Assembly (NCBI RefSeq): GCF_000314855.2 | Contig: NZ_KB233222.1 | Span: 72,387 to 136,386 of the forward strand | Reading direction: 5' to 3' | Source of the DNA: Providencia burhodogranariea DSM 19968 | Lineage (GTDB): Bacteria > Pseudomonadota > Gammaproteobacteria > Enterobacterales > Enterobacteriaceae | DNA: 64,000 nt | Part shown: positions 56,679 to 64,000 of the stretch, in pieces | Numbering within the stretch: position 1 is the first letter of the stretch | Layout: every line of letters starts with the position of its first letter | The notes under the pieces: model-generated | Told to the model about the DNA's origin: nothing | Databases searched by the model: none | What the model saw: the letters and a program-made list of their open reading frames with translations, nothing else | Translations under genes and position numbers: made by a program

Positions 56679-57968
56679 TTATGCCTTTTTCATCTTCGCG
56701 AATGCAACTTCAGCGGCATCAATCGTTTTTTCAATATCCTCATCACTATGAGCGATAGACATAAAGCCAGCTTCGAATGCTGATGGCGCTAAATAGATAC
56801 CTTGCTCTAACATCAGATGAAAGAATTGTTTAAAGCGCTCAACGTCGCATTTCATCACATCTTGGTAGCATGTAACACTTTTTGCATCAGTAAAGAATAG
56901 ACCAAACATCCCGCCAACACGGTTGATGACCATTGGTATTCCTTGTGCTTTTGATACACGCTCTAAGCCACGAGCCAGTTTATCGGTCAATTCAGTCAGT
57001 TTCGAGTGAACGCCTGGTTGTGATACTTCATTTAAGCATGCAAGGCCAGCGGCCATAGCAACAGGATTACCGGATAAGGTCCCGGCTTGATAAACAGGTC
57101 CTAATGGAGCCAATTTTTCCATCACTTCATAACGACCACCAAAAGCACCAACAGGCATGCCGCCACCGATGATTTTACCTAAGCAAGTTAGGTCAGGTTG
57201 CACATCGTAGTAGTCTTGTGCTCCGCCTAATGCTACGCGAAAACCCGTCATCACTTCATCAATGATCAATAAAGCATTGAACTCATCGCAGAGTGCACGT
57301 AGACCAGGTAAAAATTCTGCTGTTGGTGGTACACAGTTCATGTTTCCTGCGACTGGCTCGACAATAATACAGGCAATTTCTTGCGGATAATTTTCAAAGG
57401 CTTGACGAACAGAAGCGAGATCATTATAGGTGCAAGTGAGTGTGTGTTTAACAAAGTCTTCAGGCACACCAGGGGAGTTAGGTTCACCCATTGTTAATGC
57501 ACCTGAACCAGCCTTAACTAATAAGCAGTCAGCATGTCCATGGTAGCAACCTTCGAATTTGATAATTTTGTCACGACCAGTGTAACCACGAGCAAGGCGG
57601 ATTGCGCTCATTGTGGCTTCGGTGCCTGAGTTAACCATACGGATCATGTCAATGGATGGAACTAACTCACAAACCAGTTTCGCCATCTCAACTTCTGCTG
57701 CGGTAGGAGCGCCAAAGCTCAAACCTTTGTTGACGGCTTTAATTACAGCATCGCGAATAGCGGGATGATTATGGCCGAGAACCATTGGTCCCCATGAGCC
57801 TACATAGTCAACATAAGCTTTACCATCAACATCAAAAATATAAGCGCCATCAGCACGTTCAATAAATAATGGAGTACCACCAACGCCATTAAAGGCGCGA
57901 ACGGGTGAGTTGACACCGCCGGGAATTAGCTGTTGTGCTTCATTGTATAGGTCTAAAGAGTGGCTCAT
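56679..57968 (-). CDS. hemL: Glutamate-1-semialdehyde aminomutase HemL
   Basis: HemL converts glutamate-1-semialdehyde to 5-aminolevulinate, the common precursor of heme, in the cytoplasm. The 429-residue class III aminotransferase fold (E. coli 426) has PLP-Lys265 in [15 protein letters not shown], the PLP-phosphate region [16 protein letters not shown], and [22 protein letters not shown] lies six bases before the ATG. It is monocistronic, with its own terminator and a divergent erpA upstream. The order hemL-erpA matches E. coli except that clcA is missing between them. Confidence 0.96.
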   Translation of the reverse strand: MSHSLDLYNEAQQLIPGGVNSPVRAFNGVGGTPLFIERADGAYIFDVDGKAYVDYVGSWGPMVLGHNHPAIRDAVIKAVNKGLSFGAPTAAEVEMAKLVCELVPSIDMIRMVNSGTEATMSAIRLARGYTGRDKIIKFEGCYHGHADCLLVKAGSGALTMGEPNSPGVPEDFVKHTLTCTYNDLASVRQAFENYPQEIACIIVEPVAGNMNCVPPTAEFLPGLRALCDEFNALLIIDEVMTGFRVALGGAQDYYDVQPDLTCLGKIIGGGMPVGAFGGRYEVMEKLAPLGPVYQAGTLSGNPVAMAAGLACLNEVSQPGVHSKLTELTDKLARGLERVSKAQGIPMVINRVGGMFGLFFTDAKSVTCYQDVMKCDVERFKQFFHLMLEQGIYLAPSAFEAGFMSIAHSDEDIEKTIDAAEVAFAKMKKA

Positions 57969-58021
57969 GCAAGGCTCCTGAAAGAGGCTAAATGTATCTT
58001 AAACTATTGAGAGTATAGGGT

Positions 58022-58085
58022 TATCATACTTCAAGTTGCCAATTGGCTACGTTCAGCAAGATGCATCTTGAATTATTTTAGGTAC
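58022..58085. repeat. Palindromic-family repeat between hemL and erpA
   Basis: The left arm ATCATACTTCAAGTTGCC and the right arm GATGCATCTTGAATTATTTT (continuing AGGTA) are inverted partners. The central part is shorter than in the long members and reads AATTGGCTACGTTCAGCAA. It is a compact member of the family at 30786, 59584 and 62288. Confidence 0.65.
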
Positions 58086-58266
58086 GTATTCTAAAGCACT
58101 GAACCAATTAAACCAAATGTCATTCAACCGAGTGAAAGATGCACAATGTGCCGAATTGTGTAACAACACTTGAATGAATGAATAAGCTAGCGGATAATTA
58201 GAGCAATTGATCTGAGTAGGTTTCTTACCTACCCTGAATTACCGGTAGACCGGTCTGGAGTAAAAA

Positions 58267-58611
58267 ATGAGTGATGATGCAGCTTTGCCACTGAAGTTTA
58301 CTGATGCGGCAGCAATTAAAGTAAAAGACTTAGTTTCTGATGAAGAGAACCCAAACCTGCGTCTCCGTGTTTATATTACAGGCGGTGGTTGTAGTGGATT
58401 CCAATATGGCTTTACCTTTGATGACCAAATCAACGATGGCGACATGACCATTGAAAAACAAGGTGTTGCCTTAGTTGTTGATCCAATGAGCTTGCAATAT
58501 TTGGTTGGCGGAAGTGTTGACTATACTGAAGGGTTAGAAGGATCACGTTTTATTGTGACCAACCCAAATGCAAAAACGACTTGCGGATGTGGCTCTTCAT
58601 TCAGCGTTTAA
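58267..58611 (+). CDS. erpA: A-type iron-sulfur carrier ErpA
   Basis: ErpA delivers Fe-S clusters to client enzymes, including the isoprenoid enzymes IspG and IspH. Its 114 residues equal E. coli ErpA. The cluster cysteines are Cys42 ([11 protein letters not shown]), Cys106 and Cys108 ([11 protein letters not shown]). A GGAG site lies eight bases before the ATG. It is transcribed alone; an IscR site would be expected upstream as in E. coli, but I could not identify one with confidence. Confidence 0.97.
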   Translation: MSDDAALPLKFTDAAAIKVKDLVSDEENPNLRLRVYITGGGCSGFQYGFTFDDQINDGDMTIEKQGVALVVDPMSLQYLVGGSVDYTEGLEGSRFIVTNPNAKTTCGCGSSFSV

Positions 58612-58621
58612 GTTTTTTGTG

Positions 58622-58642
58622 GAGAGGGGATTTTCCCCTCTC
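58622..58642 (+). terminator. erpA terminator
   Basis: GAGAGGGG and CCCCTCTC form an eight-base perfect stem with a five-base loop, ten bases after the stop codon. The T tract is weak. Confidence 0.7.
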
Positions 58643-58735
58643 ACTAATCTCGATGTTTCTTCTGAAGTCCATATCTAAAATAATTCGGTTTACATTTAAG
58701 CAACCAGCAAAGCCGATACTCAGCAACCTGAAGGG

Positions 58736-59560
58736 TTACGGGGATAACTGCTCGCATAATTCTTTAGCGGCGAGTAACACACGCGGCCCTGCGCGATGGA
58801 ACCAATCTTCATTTAAGCGAATGACAGGTATCGGTAATTGCGCCTGCCAAAATTGTTGTACCGTTTTTTCTTGAGCTTGCTCTCCGGTTATTACAATCAC
58901 TTCTGGCTTTCTTATTAATACCTGCTCACGGCTCACTTGTGGCCATTGTACCGGGCTATTTTCAAATATATTTTCCCCACCGCACAGCGAAATGATCTCA
59001 TTTTGAATTGTATCCTTTCCAGTAGAGAATAAGGGTTGAGTACCTAATTGAATAAATACGCGTTTTTTTGAGGTGCTCGATTTAGTATATTTTTGTTTTA
59101 ATTGAGTAAGTTGTTCTTGCATCGTTGAAATCGATTGTTTAGCGATATCAGGTTTTGGGCTGTACTCTTCCAGTTTCTTTACAGCTGAAATAACAGACTC
59201 AATATTATTAGGATCTAAATAGACGATCGGGAAATCAAGTGCAGCCAGCTGATCGAGTGGGCGCTGTGGATTACCGCCACGCCAAGCGAGAATTAAATCA
59301 GGTTTAAGCGCAATAATTCGTTCAACATTGATTCCTTGCCAATCAGAGACTTGCTCTAATTGTTTAGCATCTGGAGGATAGTCCGAATAGGCGCTAACGG
59401 CAATTAAGCTGTCACCTAACCCTGCTGCATAAGCTAATTCAGTATTCGCTGGGGATAGGCTGATGACACGATGTTTTGTTTCCGCAATAGCTTGGGGATT
59501 TAATAAGCATAAAATTAATAAAGTGAATGTTGCTTTAAGACTATTAGGGATCCATTTCAT
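58736..59560 (-). CDS. btuF: Vitamin B12-binding protein BtuF
   Basis: BtuF is the periplasmic carrier that hands cobalamin to the BtuCD ABC transporter. The 274-residue precursor has a signal peptide (1-26, ending AIA). Two lobes are joined by a long helix (about residues 110-125). The ligand-binding blocks [43 protein letters not shown] (with the conserved Trp) and [17 protein letters not shown] match E. coli BtuF (266). As in E. coli it lies next to mtnN, in the same direction, separated by a palindromic repeat. btuC and btuD are not in the window. Confidence 0.92.
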   Translation of the reverse strand: MKWIPNSLKATFTLLILCLLNPQAIAETKHRVISLSPANTELAYAAGLGDSLIAVSAYSDYPPDAKQLEQVSDWQGINVERIIALKPDLILAWRGGNPQRPLDQLAALDFPIVYLDPNNIESVISAVKKLEEYSPKPDIAKQSISTMQEQLTQLKQKYTKSSTSKKRVFIQLGTQPLFSTGKDTIQNEIISLCGGENIFENSPVQWPQVSREQVLIRKPEVIVITGEQAQEKTVQQFWQAQLPIPVIRLNEDWFHRAGPRVLLAAKELCEQLSP

Positions 59561-59583
59561 GTTGGCTCATTTCCAAACTATAT

Positions 59584-59698
59584 TCGTTATACTTCTATTT
59601 TCGGGTTTGTTGACTACGTTTAGCGAGTCTTAGAGTTTAGCTATGCTCCCGACTATTTTTCCTTGCTGCCTACATGAAAATCAAATTATCTTGAGCAT
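59584..59698. repeat. Diverged palindromic-family repeat between btuF and mtnN
   Basis: The left arm (TATACTTCTATTTTCGGG) and right arm (CCTTGCTGCCTACATGAAAA, continuing TCAAATTATCTTGAG) are imperfect inverted partners. The family's central words TTTAGCTATGCTCCCGACT and GCTGCCTAC are recognisable. It is more worn than the other members. Confidence 0.5.
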
Positions 59699-59754
59699 AT
59701 ATACAGAGAAAACCAATTTATTGATTTTCGACGGATAACGATCGGTTGATCATG

Positions 59755-59786
59755 AAAAGAGGGAAAATGATGCTTATCCCTCTTTT
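59755..59786. terminator. mtnN terminator (bidirectional)
   Basis: AAAAGAGGGA and TCCCTCTTTT form a ten-base perfect stem with a 12-base loop, about 55 bases beyond the mtnN stop, with T tracts on both strands. Confidence 0.75.
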
Positions 59787-59841
59787 TATAGCCATTAAAA
59801 GTGCCATTTTGTCACTTTTTGCCATTAAAATTAAATCATTT

Positions 59842-60534
59842 CTAGGCAAGTTCAGCCAAGATGGCAGCGATCATCAGTGATGATTGACGAGCAGCAACAG
59901 GTAAGAATTCATCAAAACTGGTGTGTGACTCTTTATCTGCAACATCAGAAATTGCACGCACAACGACAAAAGGTACGCCAAATTGATGGCAAACTTGGCC
60001 AATAGCGGTTGCTTCCATTTCAACAGCAGCAACTTGTGGGAAGGCTTTTTTGATGCGAGCTAGGGGGGCAGCACCATTAATAAAGGCATCACCACTACAG
60101 ACAAGGCCACGAACGGCATTCATACCAAGTTGTTGAATACATTTTTCGGCGAGTTCAATCAGTTTGTGATCTGCGATAAAAGCAGGTGGGCATTGTGCCA
60201 TTTGACCCGGTTCATAACCAAATGCAGTGACATCTGCATCGTGATAGCGAACTTCCGTTGAAACAACGATGTCACCGACATTGAGGCGAGGATCTAACCC
60301 ACCTGCAGAACCGGTATTTATGACGATATCAGGTTGGCAGTGTTCAAGTAATAACGTGGTGCCGATAGCGGCAGCAACTTTGCCAATACCCGATTTTAAT
60401 AGCGCAACATCAACGCCATTAATTTTTCCGGTGTAAATTTCACAGCCAGCGCGGCTTAGCGTTTTGCACTCTTCAATTTGTTCACGCAGGATAGCGACTT
60501 CCTGCTCCATTGCACCTATGATACCAACTTTCAT
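59842..60534 (-). CDS. mtnN: MTA/SAH nucleosidase MtnN
   Basis: MtnN (Pfs) splits adenine from methylthioadenosine and S-adenosylhomocysteine, feeding methionine salvage and autoinducer-2 synthesis. The 230 residues match E. coli MtnN (232). Catalytic Glu12 lies in AMEQEVAIL, the ribose-binding Met-Glu in [11 protein letters not shown], and catalytic Asp in [11 protein letters not shown]. It is divergent from dgt, the E. coli arrangement. Confidence 0.96.
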   Translation of the reverse strand: MKVGIIGAMEQEVAILREQIEECKTLSRAGCEIYTGKINGVDVALLKSGIGKVAAAIGTTLLLEHCQPDIVINTGSAGGLDPRLNVGDIVVSTEVRYHDADVTAFGYEPGQMAQCPPAFIADHKLIELAEKCIQQLGMNAVRGLVCSGDAFINGAAPLARIKKAFPQVAAVEMEATAIGQVCHQFGVPFVVVRAISDVADKESHTSFDEFLPVAARQSSLMIAAILAELA

Positions 60535-60762
60535 TATGCCATACTCACTATTGATTAATTTAGGTAATTAAGATTGAGATGGATAAATTGTAGCATTGAA
60601 AGACCGATGGAATGTATTTTTCCTCTCTCTTTTTATAGTAATCGATATATACCATAATAATTAAAATTGAATATAGTCGATAAGCTAAACTATTTAATAG
60701 GCATATAAGTAAACGATTAGGCGTTGAGTGAAGTTAATAACCAAACAACTTAAGGAGTCGGT

Positions 60763-62286
60763 GTGAGCAATATTAATTTCCTGACCAAATTTAATTATCA
60801 ACGAAACTATAGTAGTTCTAATAGCCCCAAAATTTCTGCTCATAATGAAGATGCAGTCAATCGACTATTCGAAAGCGACCGCGGTCGCATTATTAACTCA
60901 GCAGCCATTCGCCGTTTACAACAAAAAACACAAGTTTTTCCTTTAGAACAAAATGCAGCGGTGCGTAGCCGGTTAACCCATTCATTAGAAGTGCAGCAAG
61001 TTGGACGCTATATCAGTAAAACCGTTCTCAATGAGCTAAAAAAGAAAAATTTATTAGAGCAATATGGTTTAGATGAACGCTGCGATGCTTTTGAAAGCCT
61101 CGTTGAAATGTCGTGTTTGATGCACGATATTGGCAATCCACCGTTTGGTCACTTTGGCGAAGCGGCTATTCAAAGCTGGTTTAGGCAACTTTTAGCGCCT
61201 GATTACCAATACACCTCTGAATCTTCAGATCCTTGCCGTATTGCAGCAATGCGTTTAACGGGAGATGCTCGCCTTGATTTATTTCGTCGTCAGTTAAAAC
61301 AGGATTTGTGCTCTTTTGAAGGTAATGCTCAAGGGCTGCGTATGGTACACAGACTGTTAAAATTAAACTTAACCTATGCTCAGGTTGGTGCACTCTTAAA
61401 ATATACGCGAGGGGCATACGATCTTGATCCGATCCCTGAACAATTCGATTATTTGATGAAAAAACCGGGCTATTATTGGTCTGAATTGAATTTCGTCAAT
61501 GAATTATATAAAAAATTAAATATGGAAAAATATTGCCGATTTCCATTGTCTTATATTATGGAAGCTGCGGATGATATCTCTTATTGCATTGCCGATTTGG
61601 ATGATGCTGCGGAGAAAGGCATATTTACAGTCGATCAATTAATTGGTTACTTACAAGCCGAGTGGGGAACTGTCAAAAAGGGCGATCTGTTTGATGAAAC
61701 TATTATGGGAGCTTTTAATAATATTAGCGACAACCATACTCGGCGTATTCAGCAAGACCAATTTTTTATGTATTTACGTGTCAATATCACGAGTAAGCTT
61801 GCTCGTTATAGCGCTCAGCGTTTTATTAGAAACCTTCCTGAAATTTATGCGGGATCGCTTAATAGTGCGCTATTAGAAGATAAAAGCCCAGAACATCGAT
61901 TACTCAAAGTGCTTAAAACAGTGGCTTTCAAACATGTTTTTAATCATCACGAGGTAGAGGAGCTTGAGTTACAAGGCTATCGCATTATTGGCGGCCTATT
62001 AGATTTTTATAGCCCATTGTTGATGCTAGAAAAGAATGATTTTGCCTCTTTAGTCGAGAATAATTACCATAAAAAGTTTTTTATTGAGACTCGCCTATTT
62101 CATAAACTTTCTAATAAACACCGTCTATCCTATAGCGAAGCAATCGAAAAAATTTGCGCGACAGATGAGGTCGAAAAATCTATTTTGGAATTTTATTATC
62201 GAGCGAGATTGATTCAAGATTATATCAGTGGGATGACAGATCATTATGCGTACGAGGAGTTTCGCAAGTGTATGGTCTCCAATTAA
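60763..62286 (+). CDS. dgt: dGTP triphosphohydrolase Dgt
   Basis: Dgt cleaves dGTP to deoxyguanosine and triphosphate, controlling dNTP balance and mutation rate. The 507-residue HD-domain enzyme (E. coli 505) has metal ligands His73 (RLTHSLEVQ) and His121-Asp122 ([12 protein letters not shown]), the block [19 protein letters not shown], and the C-terminal [15 protein letters not shown]. The start is GTG 60763, preceded by AGGAG with about six bases of spacing. The stop is followed at once by a tandem palindromic repeat. Confidence 0.96.
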   Translation: MSNINFLTKFNYQRNYSSSNSPKISAHNEDAVNRLFESDRGRIINSAAIRRLQQKTQVFPLEQNAAVRSRLTHSLEVQQVGRYISKTVLNELKKKNLLEQYGLDERCDAFESLVEMSCLMHDIGNPPFGHFGEAAIQSWFRQLLAPDYQYTSESSDPCRIAAMRLTGDARLDLFRRQLKQDLCSFEGNAQGLRMVHRLLKLNLTYAQVGALLKYTRGAYDLDPIPEQFDYLMKKPGYYWSELNFVNELYKKLNMEKYCRFPLSYIMEAADDISYCIADLDDAAEKGIFTVDQLIGYLQAEWGTVKKGDLFDETIMGAFNNISDNHTRRIQQDQFFMYLRVNITSKLARYSAQRFIRNLPEIYAGSLNSALLEDKSPEHRLLKVLKTVAFKHVFNHHEVEELELQGYRIIGGLLDFYSPLLMLEKNDFASLVENNYHKKFFIETRLFHKLSNKHRLSYSEAIEKICATDEVEKSILEFYYRARLIQDYISGMTDHYAYEEFRKCMVSN

Positions 62287-62287
62287 T

Positions 62288-62502
62288 ATCCTCTTCATAT
62301 CCTCTTCATATTTCGCGCCGCAGCGTTGTTGGCTTTATTAGCGTGCTCGAGTCACATACTTATGTATGTGCTCCTATCCTCGTCATATTTCGCGCTGCAG
62401 CGTTGTTGGCTTCATTCGCGAACCCTAGTCACATACTTATGTATGCTCCTAGGGATTCACTCAATCGCCGCCTAGCTGCAACACGAACTATTTTGAGGAT
62501 AT
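62288..62502. repeat. Palindromic repeat with duplicated left arm (77-bp period)
   Basis: Two direct copies of the left half begin TCATATTTCGCGC at 62306 and 62383 and share CAGCGTTGTTGGCTT and GTCACATACTTATGTATG. The second is followed by a single right arm, AATCGCCGCCTAGCTGCAAC (continuing ACGAACTATTTTGAGG), the inverted partner of the left arm. It starts one base after the dgt stop codon. It has the same architecture as the element after cueO. An ORF running through it is not a gene. Confidence 0.85.
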
Positions 62503-62512
62503 ATCGATGTAT

Positions 62513-62616
62513 AACAACAAAACAACAAAACAACGAAAGTGCAAAAGTGCAAAAGTGCAAAAGTGCAAAAGTGCAAAAGTGCAAAAGTGCAAAAGTGCAA
62601 AAATGCAAAAATGCAA
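62513..62616. repeat. 13-unit 8-bp tandem repeat
   Basis: Thirteen octamers run without interruption: three AACAAC(A/G)A, eight perfect AAGTGCAA (62537-62600) and two AAATGCAA. Units at each end are homogenised among themselves. It lies about 290 bases upstream of rlmD. Slipped-strand length change is likely; no effect on expression can be read directly. Confidence 0.9.
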
Positions 62617-62906
62617 AAATATCTTATTGTTGATCTCATTTGTTTGTAGTTTCGTTAAAACTTGAATTATTTAGGTTATGTATATTGCTGTAAGGTTTTT
62701 TGTAGGTGTAACACGATGAAAAATGAGTAAAAGCAGTAAAAAATATATGCTAAGTGAAAAAGTGATAACTCATGTTGGTCAAAAAAATGATACTATACAC
62801 TCGCCTTTTTGCTGTGCGTATTTTATGCAAGTAATTGGCATTATCTTGAAATAGAGAGAAAATATAATATTATTTTCTGAAACTTAACCCCTCGTAGTGA
62901 CGAATT

Positions 62907-64000
62907 ATGGCCCAATTTTACTCGCCAAACCGCCGTACCACACAACGCCGTCAAATAACGGTAACAGCTGATAGTTTAGATTCCGCAGGCCAAGGCGTTG
63001 CTCGCTCTGATGGTAAAACTATTTTTATTGCGGGTTTACTGCCGGGGGAAGAGGCTCAAGTCGAAATTATTGAAGATAAACGCCACTTTGCTAAAGCAAA
63101 AGTAATTAAACGCTTTAATACCAGTCCGCAACGAGTTAAACCTCATTGCCAATATTTTAATCAATGTGGTGGCTGCCAGCAGCAACATATTGATATCTCA
63201 TTACAAAGAGAAAGCAAATCTAACGCATTACAGCACCTGATAGCACGAGAAACGGGTGTACAAAAAGAGGTCGAGTCGGTTATTTTTGGCGAAGCTTATG
63301 GCTATCGTCGAAGAGCGCGTTTAGGGCTGCAATATCAAAATAAAAATAAACATCTGGTGATGGGTTTTCGTCAAACACAATCCAATACGCTGGTAGATAT
63401 CAAACATTGCCCCGTTTTGCATCATCAACTTGATGCGCTGATCTCACCATTATCAGATTGCTTAAATAAATTAAATATTGTATCTAAACTTGGACATGTT
63501 GAGCTGATCCGCGCCGATAATAGCATTATCGTGTTGCTTCGCCATCTTGCTCCATTAACTTCATCAGATAAACAACAACTACAATATTTTGAACAACAAT
63601 ATGGCGTTGCAGTCTGGTTGGCAGGTGAAGAAAATTGCTTAGAAGCACTTACTGAATCGTCAGTTTATCCTGAATATCAAGTTGCTGGAGAAACCTTGCA
63701 ATTTAGCCCTCTAAACTTCATCCAAGTAAATGGTGAGATTAACCAGAAAATGGTAGTTCAAGTACTTGAATGGCTTGATATTAATGCGCAAGATCGTGTT
63801 TTGGATTTATTCTGTGGTATGGGAAATTTCACATTACCTATCGCGCGGCATGCAAAAGCCGTCGTAGGCGTTGAAGGCGTAGAAAATTTGGTCAAACAAG
63901 CTCAAAACAATGCTAAACGCAATTCAATTGTCAACGCGACCTTCTATAATGAGAACTTAGAGATGCAAATCCATACGCAGCCATGGGCGACCGAAGGGTT
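62907..64000 (+). CDS. rlmD: 23S rRNA m5U1939 methyltransferase RlmD (partial)
   Basis: The gene runs off the right edge; the first 364 codons are present of about 440. From ATG 62907 it reads MAQFYSPNRRTTQRRQITVT, collinear with E. coli RlmD (RumA). It has an N-terminal TRAM domain (to about residue 75) and the 4Fe-4S cysteines Cys81, Cys87 and Cys90 (PHCQYFNQCGGC); the fourth lies later. The AdoMet-binding block is VLDLFCGMGNFTLPIARH. RlmD methylates U1939 of 23S rRNA using AdoMet. No typical Shine-Dalgarno site is seen directly upstream. Confidence 0.95.
   Translation, partial: MAQFYSPNRRTTQRRQITVTADSLDSAGQGVARSDGKTIFIAGLLPGEEAQVEIIEDKRHFAKAKVIKRFNTSPQRVKPHCQYFNQCGGCQQQHIDISLQRESKSNALQHLIARETGVQKEVESVIFGEAYGYRRRARLGLQYQNKNKHLVMGFRQTQSNTLVDIKHCPVLHHQLDALISPLSDCLNKLNIVSKLGHVELIRADNSIIVLLRHLAPLTSSDKQQLQYFEQQYGVAVWLAGEENCLEALTESSVYPEYQVAGETLQFSPLNFIQVNGEINQKMVVQVLEWLDINAQDRVLDLFCGMGNFTLPIARHAKAVVGVEGVENLVKQAQNNAKRNSIVNATFYNENLEMQIHTQPWATEG

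Noticed and set aside
62268-62633. 121-residue ORF ending in repeated KCKSAKV peptides
   Set aside because: It begins inside dgt and runs through the palindromic repeat and the 8-bp microsatellite; no ribosome site or family resemblance.
1-64000. tRNA, rRNA, CRISPR array, toxin-antitoxin pair or prophage
   Set aside because: Reading both strands I saw no cloverleaf-like gene with flanking CCA context, no spaced direct-repeat array of CRISPR type, and no integrase, phage or toxin-antitoxin genes.

Overview
The window is a low-GC (roughly 40%) enterobacterial chromosome segment. Protein sequences and gene order point to the Morganellaceae, most likely Providencia. The right half keeps the E. 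coli order yacC-cueO ... hpt-can-yadG-yadH-panD-panC-panB-folK-pcnB-dksA-sfsA-hrpB-mrcB ... hemL-erpA-btuF-mtnN-dgt. The palindromic repeats and many small differences are typical of the Proteus/Providencia side of the order. No rRNA, tRNA, CRISPR array, prophage or intact insertion sequence was seen.

Left part (1-28.5 kb), mostly metabolic and accessory genes. It opens with decayed material: a secretin C-terminal fragment and a broken IS30-like transposase start. Next come a GAF/Fis-type regulator and a DhaM phosphotransfer protein without dhaK or dhaL. A LuxR-type regulator with a degenerate receiver follows. Then there is a csc-type sucrose locus (cscR, cscA, cscK) with no permease, followed by rarD, purT under a PurR box, a Bcr-type exporter, a GMC oxidoreductase and a WG-repeat secreted protein. 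The pyruvate transporter unit btsT-yjiX-yjiA comes next, then a cysteine desulfidase-like gene, a MATE exporter and a type II diaminopimelate dehydrogenase. A two-gene operon matching the two halves of plant Tm-1 lies under a divergent TetR regulator with two clear operators. A GNAT enzyme and an AbrB-type membrane protein close this part.

Middle part (28.5-38 kb): yacC and cueO (with a CueR-type promoter) are followed by a block that replaces what lies between cueO and hpt in E. coli. It holds a 66-bp tandem repeat and a four-gene alkylation-damage operon (ada, a 2OG-Fe(II) oxygenase, alkB and a stand-alone Ada-type zinc domain). Ada here has lost three of its four N-terminal zinc cysteines. 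A YgdI/R lipoprotein, a Sel1/DUF6396-like protein, an ABM-domain monooxygenase and a DUF1240 pseudogene follow.

Right part (38-64 kb): core housekeeping genes. Notable details are the rare AUU start of pcnB, an apparent one-base insertion at the start of sfsA, and replacement of fhuACDB (which sits between mrcB and hemL in E. coli) by a MITE and a thermolabile-hemolysin-like lipase. dgt is followed by a second tandemly extended palindromic repeat and a 13-unit 8-bp microsatellite. The window ends inside rlmD.

Two mobile or repetitive families deserve attention. One is a 258-276 bp MITE with 16-bp terminal repeats (two copies). The other is a palindromic repeat family with at least six members. 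Three members sit directly after stop codons, two have tandemly multiplied left arms, and one is fused to a MITE copy.
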